Assembly: GCF_002259645.1 (NCBI RefSeq)
Contig: NZ_MWWV01000019.1
Span: 1-64,000 of the forward strand
From: Bifidobacterium tissieri
GTDB taxonomy: Bacteria; Actinomycetota; Actinomycetes; Actinomycetales; Bifidobacteriaceae
Direction of reading: 5' to 3'
Length of the DNA: 64,000 nucleotides
Made by a program: the position numbers and the translations under genes
Shown: piece by piece, positions 36,303 through 44,848 of the stretch
Numbering within the stretch: the first letter of the stretch is position 1
How the letters are laid out: the number at the start of each line of letters is the position of its first letter
Notes under the pieces: generated by a model
The model's database searches: none
What the model was told of the DNA's origin: nothing
What the model saw: only the letters and a program-made list of their open reading frames with translations

Positions 36303-37907
36303 ATGCAGATCAGCGATATCTGGGTGTTCTTGGCCATGGTCCTGTATTTCGTGGCCATGCTGTCGGTTGGATTCTTCTACTCACGACGATCCAACTCCTC
36401 GGCATCCCAGTACTTCGCCGGCGGCCGTGGCGTGGGACCGTGGCTGACCGCGCTGTCCGCGGAAGCATCCGACATGTCCGGCTGGCTGTTGATGGGACTT
36501 CCCGGCCTTGCCTACTTCACCGGTGTGGCCGATGCCGGATGGACCGCCGCCGGACTGGCCATCGGCACCTATCTCAACTGGAAGATCGTGGCCAAGCGTC
36601 TGCGCCGCTATTCCGTCGCCGCAGGTAACGCCATCACCATTCCGGACTTCTTCTCGAAGCGCTTTGCCGACACGAAGAGAATCCTGTCGACCATCGCCGC
36701 GCTCATCATCATCGTGTTCTTCGCCGTATACGTCGGCAGCTGCTTCGTCACCGTCGGCAAACTGTTCGACACGCTGTTCGGTCTCGACTACCACCTCATG
36801 ATGGTGCTTGGAGCCATCGTCGTCTTCCTTTACACCGTGATCGGCGGATACCTGTCCGTGGTCCTCACCGACTTCATCCAGGGCATGCTCATGTTCTTCG
36901 CGCTCGCCGTGGTGTGCAGCGGAACCGTGATCAGCGCGGGCGGCATCGATCATGTCGCAGCGTTCCTGTCCGATATTCCCGGTTACCTCAGCGCCAACCA
37001 CACCGCCACACCGACCGTCGATCCGGCCACGGGAGCCCAGCTGGCACAGGGAGGACAGCCGCTGTTCGGCGCGCCCGCCGAATTCGACGTGATCACCATC
37101 GTCTCCCTGCTCGCCTGGGGCCTCGGATACTTCGGCATGCCGCAGGTGCTTGTCCGCTTCCTGTCGGTCCGTGACGCCGAGGAAATCAAACAGTCCCGTA
37201 TCATCGCCACCGTATGGGTCGTCATCTCGCTTGGCTGCGCCATCGCCATCGGCCTGTTCGGACGCGCGCTCCTGCCGGTGCAGTTCGCCACCCAGTCGGC
37301 CGCGGAAAGCGTGTTCATCGTGCTCAGTCAGATGCTGCTGCCCAGCTTCATCTGCGGCGTGGTGGTGTCCGGCATCTTCGCCGCGTCCATGAGCTCCTCG
37401 TCAAGCTACATGATCATCGCAGGATCCGCCGTGGCTGAGAACATCTACCGTGGCATCTTCAAACGCAACGCGAGCGACCGACAGGTCATGTGGGTGGCCC
37501 GCATCACCATCCTCGTCGTGTTCGTATTCGGTTGCATAATCGCATCCGACCAGAACTCATCCATCTTCCAGGTCGTCTCCTACGCGTGGGCCGGTCTCGG
37601 CGCATCCTTCGGCCCGCTCATGCTGTTCAGCCTCTACTGGCGTCGCACCAACAAGTACGGTGCCATCGCCGGCATGCTCTCCGGCGCGATCACCGTATTC
37701 GTGTGGAATCTGGCCATCAAACCGCTCGGCGGCATCTTCGGCATCTACGAACTGCTGCCCGCGTTCATCGTCTCCGCCGCGGCTATCGTCGTGGTGTCCC
37801 TGCTGACCCGTGCCCCGGGCAAGGAGATCACCGACGTATTCGACCACTACATGGACGATGACACCAACGTGGGAGAACTGCTCGAAGAGCATGCCGTCAA
37901 GGCCTAG
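36303..37907 (+). CDS. putP: Sodium/proline symporter
   Basis: 534 residues of the solute:sodium symporter family with 13 transmembrane segments. PutP-specific segments include AEASDMSGWLLMGLPG near residue 55, LPAYF-like GLAYFTGVADAGW, and GIFAASMSSSSSYM, which holds Na+-site serines. ATG 36303 is chosen over 36288 because AAGGAG overlaps the earlier codon and is 6 nt before this one. It imports proline with sodium. Confidence 0.93.
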   Translation: MQISDIWVFLAMVLYFVAMLSVGFFYSRRSNSSASQYFAGGRGVGPWLTALSAEASDMSGWLLMGLPGLAYFTGVADAGWTAAGLAIGTYLNWKIVAKRLRRYSVAAGNAITIPDFFSKRFADTKRILSTIAALIIIVFFAVYVGSCFVTVGKLFDTLFGLDYHLMMVLGAIVVFLYTVIGGYLSVVLTDFIQGMLMFFALAVVCSGTVISAGGIDHVAAFLSDIPGYLSANHTATPTVDPATGAQLAQGGQPLFGAPAEFDVITIVSLLAWGLGYFGMPQVLVRFLSVRDAEEIKQSRIIATVWVVISLGCAIAIGLFGRALLPVQFATQSAAESVFIVLSQMLLPSFICGVVVSGIFAASMSSSSSYMIIAGSAVAENIYRGIFKRNASDRQVMWVARITILVVFVFGCIIASDQNSSIFQVVSYAWAGLGASFGPLMLFSLYWRRTNKYGAIAGMLSGAITVFVWNLAIKPLGGIFGIYELLPAFIVSAAAIVVVSLLTRAPGKEITDVFDHYMDDDTNVGELLEEHAVKA

Positions 37908-38019
37908 CCTCCGTACGGCCCATCATCACGCGCTTGACCGCGCCCGATGGTAGATTCATGTACTCGGTTTTACCGTGATGAACGACGACACGAATCGACA
38001 TCGGGACAGGGGATTGCGA

Positions 38020-40707
38020 ATGATGGTATATGACGAACCGGAGGTCATCGCCCGCAGTGCGGAGGAACTGCTGGGAGGCCTCAACGATCAGCAGGCCGAA
38101 GCCGTGCAGTATCACGGGCCGGCCCTGCTGATCGCCGCCGGTGCCGGATCCGGCAAGACTCGGGTACTCACCCGACGCATCGCATGGCTGCTCAGCCAGG
38201 TGGGTGCCTGGCCCAGCCAGATCCTGGCCATCACCTTCACCAACAAGGCCGCCGCCGAAATGAAGGAACGACTCACCACGCTGATCGGCCCGGTGGCCCA
38301 GCGCATGTGGGTCTCCACCTTCCACTCCGCATGCGTGCGCATCCTGCGTCGCGACGGCGAGAAGATCGGCCTCAAATCCGGATTCTCCATCTACGACACC
38401 GCCGACTCGCAACGCCTGATCAAGATCGTCTGCACTGAACTCAACATCGACGTCAAACGGTACACGCCCAGGTCCATCCTCGCCCGCATCTCCGACTACA
38501 AGAACGGACTTGTCGGATGGCAGGAACGACTCAGGGAATACGCCCCGCAATTCAAACCCGGCGTCCGCGGATCCCAGATCGGCAGTTTCGGCGACATCGA
38601 AGTGCTCTATGCCTGCGTGTACGCGGAATACCAGTACCGGCTCGCCGCGGCCAACGCCGTGGACTTCGACGATCTGATCATGCGCACCGTCGAGTTGCTG
38701 CGTGCCGATCCCATGGTCGCCGACTACTACCGACGCAAATTCCGGTACATTCTCGTCGACGAGTACCAGGACACCAACCACGCTCAGTATGTACTCGTGC
38801 GTGAGCTCGGCGGCGTGGATGCCGGGCAATCGCGTGAACCCAATGCGAGTGGCGCCGGCAAGACCGGACCGGCATGGATCACCGTGGTCGGCGACTCCGA
38901 CCAGTCCATCTACGCGTTCCGAGGCGCCGATATCCGCAACATCCAGGAGTTCGAAAAGGACTTCCCGAACGCCAAGACCATCATGCTGGAACAGAACTAC
39001 CGTTCCACACAGACCATCCTCAACGCCGCCAATGCGGTGATCGCGCTGAATCCCGGGCGCAAACCCAAGAAACTGTGGACGGCTCTCGGGGAAGGCAGCA
39101 AGATCATCGGCTACGCGGCCGACAACGCCCAGCAGGAGGGCGCGTGGATCGCCACCGAGATCGCCAGACTGGCCGGTGAGGAAGGATTCCGATACTCCGA
39201 TATCGCGATCATGTATCGCGCCAATGCACAGTCACGCTCCCTCGAAGAGGGGCTCATCAACGCGGGAATCCCCTATCAGATCGTTGGCGGAACCAAGTTC
39301 TACGAACGCAAGGAGGTCAAGGACGCCATGGCCTACCTGCAGACGATCGCCAACCCCGCCGACGACGTGAACCTCCGACGCATCCTCAACGTACCCAAGC
39401 GTGGACTCGGCGCACGCGCCGAAGCCGTGCTCACCATGTACGCCGCCGATCATCAGACCAGCGCATGGGGGGCACTGGAAGCGCTCGACACCATCGAAGG
39501 CGTGCCTACCCGCACCGCCAACCTGCTCACACAGTTCCGCGACCTCATGCGCTCGCTGCGGGAGTTCGCCGCGGCCAACGACTCCAAGCCGAGCGAGATC
39601 GTGGCCGAGGTGCTCGACAAGTCGGGTCTGCTGGCCGAACTGCGCAAGTCCACCGACCCGCAGGACATGACACGCGTGGACAATCTTTCGCAGCTGCAAT
39701 CCGTGGCCGCCGAGTACGAACAGAACACGCCCGACGCCACGCTCAACGGATTTCTGGAGACCACGGCGCTGGTGGCCGACAGCGACCAGCTGCCCGGCGA
39801 GGGCGAGGACAGCGGCACCGTCACGCTCATGACCCTGCATACCGCCAAGGGACTGGAATATCCCGTGGTGTTCCTTACCGGCATGGAACAGGGGACCTTC
39901 CCGCATTCCCGCGCCATGGAGGATGAAAGCGAGCTGGAGGAGGAACGGCGACTCGCCTACGTTGGCATCACCCGCGCCCGTCAGATCCTGTATGTCACCC
40001 GCGCCGCGGTGCGAGCGCAATGGGGCCAGGCGGCGGAGATGCTGCCCAGTCAGTTCCTCGACGATATTCCCGAGGACCTGATCGAATGGAAGCGCAGGGA
40101 GACCTCATCCGAACGCATGCGCGGCGGCTGGGGGAGCGGTTTCGACGACGATGACGAGTTCGGCGGTTTCGAATCCGGCTCGTCCGATTCCGGGTACGGA
40201 TCGTTCGGTTCATCGCGTCGGTGGGGATCCGCGTCTGGGCGTTCCTCCGGCGGTTCGTATGGTTCCGGTTCCTACGGTTCGGGCTATGGTTCCGGATCGT
40301 CGAGTTCGTCGTCCCGTTTCGGATCACGGTATGGTTCCGGATCGTCACGCTCCTATGGCGGGGCCTCCGGTGGCTCGTCCTATGGGTCTCGTTCCGGCTC
40401 CTCGTCGTCCCGTTCAGGCGCGTCCCGTTCGGGCAAGGTGACCACGAGGCGAATGCAGCGCGATCTGTTCGGCTCGCTGTCGAAGGCCAAGGCCGCCGCC
40501 GAACGCAAGACGTCCGGGAGCGATCATGATTCCGTCCCCAACGTCGCTGATTTCCATGCGGGGGACAAGGTCACCCACGACCAGTACGGTCTGGGAACCG
40601 TGGTCGCCGTGGAGGACAAGGGCCGTAATTCCGTGGTGACCGTGGACTTCGGCTCCGACGGCGTCAAGCGGCTGCTGCTGCGGGTGGCACCCATCGAAAA
40701 ACTGTAG
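38020..40707 (+). CDS. pcrA: UvrD/PcrA-type ATP-dependent DNA helicase with Gly/Ser/Tyr-rich tail
   Basis: 895 residues. Superfamily 1 motifs: AGAGSGKT (40-47), LAITFTNKAAAEM, VDEYQDTN (motif II), GDSDQSIYAFRGAD, TLHTAKGLEYPVVF and AYVGITRAR. It unwinds DNA 3'-5' in repair and replication. Residues 703-806 form a low-complexity S/G/Y/R segment, and about 840-895 is the PcrA Tudor-like domain (VTHDQYGLGTVV). The start could also be GTG/ATG near 37978 (MMNDD); AGGGGATT before the 38020 ATG favours this one. Pairing with putP is not functional. Confidence 0.93.
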   Translation: MMVYDEPEVIARSAEELLGGLNDQQAEAVQYHGPALLIAAGAGSGKTRVLTRRIAWLLSQVGAWPSQILAITFTNKAAAEMKERLTTLIGPVAQRMWVSTFHSACVRILRRDGEKIGLKSGFSIYDTADSQRLIKIVCTELNIDVKRYTPRSILARISDYKNGLVGWQERLREYAPQFKPGVRGSQIGSFGDIEVLYACVYAEYQYRLAAANAVDFDDLIMRTVELLRADPMVADYYRRKFRYILVDEYQDTNHAQYVLVRELGGVDAGQSREPNASGAGKTGPAWITVVGDSDQSIYAFRGADIRNIQEFEKDFPNAKTIMLEQNYRSTQTILNAANAVIALNPGRKPKKLWTALGEGSKIIGYAADNAQQEGAWIATEIARLAGEEGFRYSDIAIMYRANAQSRSLEEGLINAGIPYQIVGGTKFYERKEVKDAMAYLQTIANPADDVNLRRILNVPKRGLGARAEAVLTMYAADHQTSAWGALEALDTIEGVPTRTANLLTQFRDLMRSLREFAAANDSKPSEIVAEVLDKSGLLAELRKSTDPQDMTRVDNLSQLQSVAAEYEQNTPDATLNGFLETTALVADSDQLPGEGEDSGTVTLMTLHTAKGLEYPVVFLTGMEQGTFPHSRAMEDESELEEERRLAYVGITRARQILYVTRAAVRAQWGQAAEMLPSQFLDDIPEDLIEWKRRETSSERMRGGWGSGFDDDDEFGGFESGSSDSGYGSFGSSRRWGSASGRSSGGSYGSGSYGSGYGSGSSSSSSRFGSRYGSGSSRSYGGASGGSSYGSRSGSSSSRSGASRSGKVTTRRMQRDLFGSLSKAKAAAERKTSGSDHDSVPNVADFHAGDKVTHDQYGLGTVVAVEDKGRNSVVTVDFGSDGVKRLLLRVAPIEKL

Positions 40708-40723
40708 TTTGCATGGTGAGTAG

Positions 40724-40768
40724 CATCCTTTTCGGGAAAGTCAAGACTTGATTTTCCCGGACAGGATG
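40724..40768. promoter_or_regulatory. Long imperfect dyad after pcrA
   Basis: CATCCT-ttt-CGGGAAA-gt-CAAG mirrors CTTG-att-TTCCCG-gac-AGGATG over 45 nt. It may act as the pcrA terminator or as an operator for the ABC cassette downstream. Confidence 0.5.
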
Positions 40769-40861
40769 ATCACAATCACTCGAATCCATATGTTGACGGC
40801 ATTCGTCATGGATGTCGCTGGACATATCGGCTGAAATATGCAGAAGTAGCAGGAGAAGATT

Positions 40862-41260
40862 GTGAAGAACAAGCTGTTCGCGTCCATTCCATCCATCGTT
40901 TTCGGCGTGCTCATCGCCGTCGCTCCGCAGACGTTCGCCTATGTCTGCAAAGTGGGGGAGATGCCCATGGCGTGCCATTGGACGGCACAGGCTGAGATCG
41001 GTGTCGGTTCGCTCATCGCTTTGCTGGGTGTCGTCGCCCTGTTCGTCTCCCCGCAGATCCGCATTGGCCTGAACATCGGTGTGGTGCTGGGCGCGGTGCT
41101 CGCCATCGCCATCCCCACGGTGCTCATCGGCGTGTGCCCCGGAGCCATGATGCATTGCCACATGGTTGCCAGGCCAACGCTGATCGTGCTCGGCGTGCTG
41201 TCCATCGTTTTCGCCGCCATCGGCATGTGGCTGGACTCACGTCTGGCCAAGCGCTCCTGA
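40862..41260 (+). CDS. DUF4418 membrane protein
   Basis: 132 residues, starting GTG with GGAGAAG upstream. Four hydrophobic helices. Two Cys/His clusters, MACHWTAQAEIG near residue 40 and GVCPGAMMHCHM near 95, are characteristic of DUF4418 and could bind metal or form disulfides. The function is unknown. It is followed within 40 bp by an FtsX-like permease and then an ATPase, so it is the likely accessory or ligand-handling subunit of that transporter. Confidence 0.82.
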   Translation: MKNKLFASIPSIVFGVLIAVAPQTFAYVCKVGEMPMACHWTAQAEIGVGSLIALLGVVALFVSPQIRIGLNIGVVLGAVLAIAIPTVLIGVCPGAMMHCHMVARPTLIVLGVLSIVFAAIGMWLDSRLAKRS

Positions 41261-41297
41261 TCGAAGCGTCTGACACGTCGGAAGCGCATCGGGAATC

Positions 41298-42515
41298 ATG
41301 TCAGTACGCATCTCACTCGCTCGCCTGCCATTGGAGAATCTCCGGCGCAGGCCCTTCCGCACCGCATCGCTGATCACGGTGGTGGCTATCCTCTCCGTCG
41401 CGTTCTTCGGAGGATCCATGCTGGCCATGAACCTCAATAAGGGGTTGACGAGCATGGAGGAACGTCTCGGAGCCGATCTTATGGTCGTGCCCCAGGCCAC
41501 CGAATCCAAGGCTGAGGCCCTGCTGACCGACGGCACGCCGAACACCTTCTATTTCACCAACGATATCGAATCGAAGGTCGCCAAGGCCGATGGGATCGCG
41601 CAGATCACCTCACAGACCTATATCTCGTCGCTCGCTGCGGCATGCTGCGTCGAAAAGCTGCAGATCATCGGCTTCGATCCGAAGACCGACTTCGTGATCG
41701 AGCCGTGGGTCGCGTCCCAATACGACGGAACGCTGGCCGACGGCGAGATGGTGGCCGGTGCCAATGTGAACGTATCCACTGATGGCACCATCGAACTGTA
41801 TGGCCGCTCCTGGCCTGTTGTCGCGCAGTTGGCCAGCACTGGTACCAGTCTCGACAACTCCGTGTTCGTCAATAAGGCCACAGTGCCGCAGATGGTCGCC
41901 GCCTCGGCGAAGGTCGCCAGGCAGGTCATGCCGCAGGAATATGCGTCCAAGGCCGTCTCGTCCGTGCTGATCAAGGTCCAGGACGGCTATGACGCGCATA
42001 CGGTGGCGAATAACATCGCTCGCATCGATCCGCAGCTGTCGTCGGTCGGATTCGTGTATCCGGGAGGCGTCACAGCGTCCACCAAAACATCATTGAACAC
42101 CATGTTGTCTTATATGCTGGTGTTCGTCGCCGTGCTGTGGGTGATGGGGCTGATCGTCATGCTCGCCGTGTTCGCATCCTCGGTCAACGAGCGCAAGAAG
42201 GAGTTCGCGTCCCTGCGTATCATGGGTGCCACTCGCGGCATGCTCACTTCCATTGTCATCCGCGAATCGCTGGTCACCGGTCTTGCCGGAGGTCTTATTG
42301 GCGTGGCGATCGCATCGTTGATCGTCTTTCCCTTCAGTGGATACATCGGCAAGCAGATGCAGCTCCCATACCTGCAGATAGGCATCGGTATGAGTCTATG
42401 TCTGGCGCTGGTGGCCTTGACGTTCGCCGTGATCACCGCGGTTCTGGCATCGCTGTTCGTCGTCATCCGCATCGGTCGCCCGGAGGCGTATCTGACGCTG
42501 AGGGAAGGAGAATGA
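41298..42515 (+). CDS. FtsX/MacB-type ABC permease
   Basis: 405 residues with the MacB plan: one helix near 20-45, a large external domain (50-265), then three helices near 270-395, with the typical loop NERKKEFASLRIMGATRG after helix 2. The external domain carries an uncommon vicinal Cys pair (116-117) in SLAAACCVEKLQ, then a segment GFDPKTDFVIEPWV. It is coupled by a 1-nt gap to the ATPase gene. Such transporters often move lipoproteins, peptides or, in some groups, act beside metal-uptake systems. Confidence 0.87.
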   Translation: MSVRISLARLPLENLRRRPFRTASLITVVAILSVAFFGGSMLAMNLNKGLTSMEERLGADLMVVPQATESKAEALLTDGTPNTFYFTNDIESKVAKADGIAQITSQTYISSLAAACCVEKLQIIGFDPKTDFVIEPWVASQYDGTLADGEMVAGANVNVSTDGTIELYGRSWPVVAQLASTGTSLDNSVFVNKATVPQMVAASAKVARQVMPQEYASKAVSSVLIKVQDGYDAHTVANNIARIDPQLSSVGFVYPGGVTASTKTSLNTMLSYMLVFVAVLWVMGLIVMLAVFASSVNERKKEFASLRIMGATRGMLTSIVIRESLVTGLAGGLIGVAIASLIVFPFSGYIGKQMQLPYLQIGIGMSLCLALVALTFAVITAVLASLFVVIRIGRPEAYLTLREGE

Positions 42516-42516
42516 C

Positions 42517-43350
42517 ATGCTGCTGGAGATCAAGGACCTCACCCGGGAATTCGTGCGCAGGGGAGTGCCATTCGCCGCAGTCGATCATGTGAATCTGTCC
42601 ATGGATGACGGCGAATTCATCGCGATAGTCGGCCGTTCGGGCAATGGCAAGAGCACGTTGCTCAATATGGTGTCCGGGTTGCTCCGCCCCACCTCGGGCA
42701 CTGTGACGGTCGAGGGGAAAACAGTCGCCGAACTCGATGACAGAGCGTTGTCACGTCTGCGCAATCGCACCATCGGCTTCGTCACGCAGAGCCAGACGCT
42801 ATTGCCTAATCTGACCGTGATCGACAATGTGATCCTGCCGGCTGTGCTCTTCCCGGATGATCCCGTCACCCATGATCAGGATCACGCCGCCGAAGAGGCA
42901 ACCGCGCCGGACGTGCCGAAGCAGACCATTTCGGGGCAGGACCCCTCCGCCGACCAGAGTGATCCGGACATGCCCGACGTCATCGCCCCGGCCACGTCCC
43001 CATCACCGAGCGACGAGCAAACCGATGCGTTGACCATGCGAGCCCATGCACTGCTGGCCGATCTGCAAGTCGATGATCTTGCCCATAGCTATCCCCGTGA
43101 ACTGTCCGGCGGCGAGATGCGTCGCGTTTCCATCGCGCGTGCGCTGATGAACCAGCCCAAGCTGCTGATCGCCGACGAGCCGACGGGAGATCTGGACGCG
43201 GAAAGCACCCTTATCGTCATGCGTTTGCTGCGATCCCTGGTCGATCGGGGGACATCGGTGCTCATGGTCACCCATGACGCCGATGCGCTTCCCTACGCGG
43301 ATAGGATACTGACATTGGATGCCGGGCGACTCGCCGAAAAGACGGCATGA
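42517..43350 (+). CDS. ABC ATPase of the LolD/MacB group with acidic insertion
   Basis: 277 residues. Walker A is GRSGNGKST (39-47), the Q-loop is TQSQTLLP (about 90), the signature is LSGGEMRR (196-203), Walker B is LLIADEPTGDLDAE and the H-loop is TH near 251. Between the Q-loop and signature, roughly residues 113-170 are an acidic Pro/Ser/Asp-rich insertion absent from ordinary LolD ATPases, in the helical subdomain that contacts the permease. It pairs with the FtsX-type permease directly upstream. Confidence 0.88.
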   Translation: MLLEIKDLTREFVRRGVPFAAVDHVNLSMDDGEFIAIVGRSGNGKSTLLNMVSGLLRPTSGTVTVEGKTVAELDDRALSRLRNRTIGFVTQSQTLLPNLTVIDNVILPAVLFPDDPVTHDQDHAAEEATAPDVPKQTISGQDPSADQSDPDMPDVIAPATSPSPSDEQTDALTMRAHALLADLQVDDLAHSYPRELSGGEMRRVSIARALMNQPKLLIADEPTGDLDAESTLIVMRLLRSLVDRGTSVLMVTHDADALPYADRILTLDAGRLAEKTA

Positions 43351-43378
43351 TGACAAAGTCCCGTCTTTGCCGTACACT
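43350..43378 (+). promoter_or_regulatory. Promoter of rpsD
   Basis: ATGACA (43350-43355), 17-nt spacer, TACACT (43373-43378). The transcript should start near 43385 and give a leader of about 180 nt before rpsD. Confidence 0.6.
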
Positions 43379-43384
43379 TTCTCT

Positions 43385-43566
43385 CTTGGTGTCCGCTTTC
43401 AGGCGGAAACCTATCTGGAGCCTTAGCCCGTCAATGGGTCGGTGGTTGCGGTAACGATCGCGACCATTCGTGCCACGGCACGGTGAAGCATTGGAGAGGC
43501 CGGCTCAGCGCATGGCATCGTCGTGCGTTCCGTTCAGATAACGACAGAAACAAAGGATGAACATTC
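43385..43566 (+). ncRNA. Structured rpsD leader (candidate S4 autoregulatory element)
   Basis: About 180 nt without a gene between the predicted start and rpsD. GTCCGC and GGCGGA form an early hairpin, and later GC-rich segments such as CGTGCCACGGCACGG can fold. S4 represses its own operon by binding leader RNA in several bacteria. Whether this leader does so is inference from length and position only. Confidence 0.35.
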
Positions 43567-44193
43567 ATGACTAACGTTCAGCGCTCCCGCCGTCAGGTGC
43601 GTCTTTCCCGCGCCCTCGGCATCGCTCTGACCCCCAAGGCCCAGCGCATCTTCGAGAAGCGTCCGTACGCTCCCGGTGAGCACGGCCGCACCCGTCGTCG
43701 CACCGAGTCTGATTACGCCGTTCGTCTGCGCGAGAAGCAGCGTCTGCGCGCCCAGTACGGCATCTCCGAGAAGCAGCTGCGTGCCGCTTACGAGAAGGGC
43801 ACCCACGAGGCTGGCCAGACCGGTCTCGCCATGCTGCAGCACCTCGAGTCCCGCCTTGACGCCCTCGTGCTGCGTGCCGGCTTCGCCCGCACCACCGCTC
43901 AGGCCCGTCAGTTCGTCGTGCACGGCCACATCATGGTCGACGGCAACAAGGTGGATCGTCCGAGCTACAAGGTCCGTCCCGGCCAGACCATTCAGGTCCG
44001 TCCGAAGAGCCAGACCATGGAGCCCTTCCAGGCTGCCGCCGAAGGCGTGCACCGTGACGTGCTGCCGGCCGTCCCGGGCTACCTGGATGTCGATCTGGCT
44101 TCGCTGAAGGCTACCCTGACCCGCAAGCCCCTCGCCGAGGAGATCCCGGTTCAGGTGAACATCCAGTACGTGGTCGAGTTCTACGCTCGCTGA
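43567..44193 (+). CDS. rpsD: 30S ribosomal protein S4
   Basis: 208 residues. Primary 16S rRNA-binding protein that nucleates 30S assembly. The S4 domain RLDALVLRAGFARTTAQARQFVVHGHIMVDG is intact. There are no cysteines, so this is the zinc-free (C-minus) form common in actinobacteria. AAAGGATG precedes the ATG. Monocistronic, with a strong terminator. It sits upstream of the DUF948-alaS-ruvX-mltG-aro region, an order recalled as actinobacterial. Confidence 0.98.
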   Translation: MTNVQRSRRQVRLSRALGIALTPKAQRIFEKRPYAPGEHGRTRRRTESDYAVRLREKQRLRAQYGISEKQLRAAYEKGTHEAGQTGLAMLQHLESRLDALVLRAGFARTTAQARQFVVHGHIMVDGNKVDRPSYKVRPGQTIQVRPKSQTMEPFQAAAEGVHRDVLPAVPGYLDVDLASLKATLTRKPLAEEIPVQVNIQYVVEFYAR

Positions 44194-44209
44194 TTCTGGT
44201 TTCAGCTTT

Positions 44210-44246
44210 TCGCCCTGCGCGCCGCTACGGCCGCAGGGCTTTTTCG
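44210..44246 (+). terminator. Terminator of rpsD
   Basis: GCCCTGCG and CGCAGGGC pair around CGCCGCTACGGC, followed by TTTTTCG. Confidence 0.85.
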
Positions 44247-44417
44247 TATCCAGACCCCGATGGCGTTGCTGATCTTCACCATTGACGATCTCGGAAGAGA
44301 TTCGGTATCGGGGAGGAATCCGGGAACAATCAGGGCAAACCCGGATGCCGTTCCACCGTCATTGCGTTCATAATGAAGTCAAAGCAATGCATTATCGCAC
44401 AACAGAGGTGGAATATC

Positions 44418-44777
44418 ATGAGACTTCTTGGCAACATTCTGTGGCTGATCCTTGGCGGCTTGTTCCTCGCATTGGGCTGGGCCGTGATCGGCATCGTCCT
44501 CTGCATCACCATCATCGGCATACCGCTGGGACTCCAGGCGTTCAAGATGGCGCAGCTGACGCTGACCCCGTTTGGCAAGCAGGTGGATTACGCCGGTGGA
44601 TTCGGCTCACTGCTGCTCAACATCATCTGGATCGTGGTCGCCGGACTGTGGATGGCGATCGGCTATGTACTCGCCGGGTTGGCCAACTGCATCACCATCA
44701 TCGGCATTCCGTTCGGCATCCAGTCCTTTAAAATGGCCAAGCTCGCGCTTATGCCGTTCGGCGCGGTCATTCGCTGA
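44418..44777 (+). CDS. YccF domain membrane protein
   Basis: 119 residues made of two tandem YccF repeats. Each has a hydrophobic helix ending in CITIIGIPLGLQAFKMA or CITIIGIPFGIQSFKMA, a family hallmark. Probably an inner-membrane protein of unknown function. ATG 44418 is chosen because GAGGTGG lies upstream and the repeat unit begins immediately after; the earlier ATG 44373 has no signal. Monocistronic. Confidence 0.88.
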   Translation: MRLLGNILWLILGGLFLALGWAVIGIVLCITIIGIPLGLQAFKMAQLTLTPFGKQVDYAGGFGSLLLNIIWIVVAGLWMAIGYVLAGLANCITIIGIPFGIQSFKMAKLALMPFGAVIR

Positions 44778-44784
44778 CCAATCA

Positions 44785-44836
44785 TGACCGCTTGCGGATC
44801 TATCGCATGCATCCGTTGCATGATCGCAAGCGGTCA
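44785..44836. terminator. Bidirectional terminator between YccF and OmpR-type genes
   Basis: TGACCGCTTGCG (44785-44796) and CGCAAGCGGTCA (44825-44836) pair perfectly over 12 bp in the convergent gap. Confidence 0.75.
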
Positions 44837-44848
44837 GACATGCGTCCG

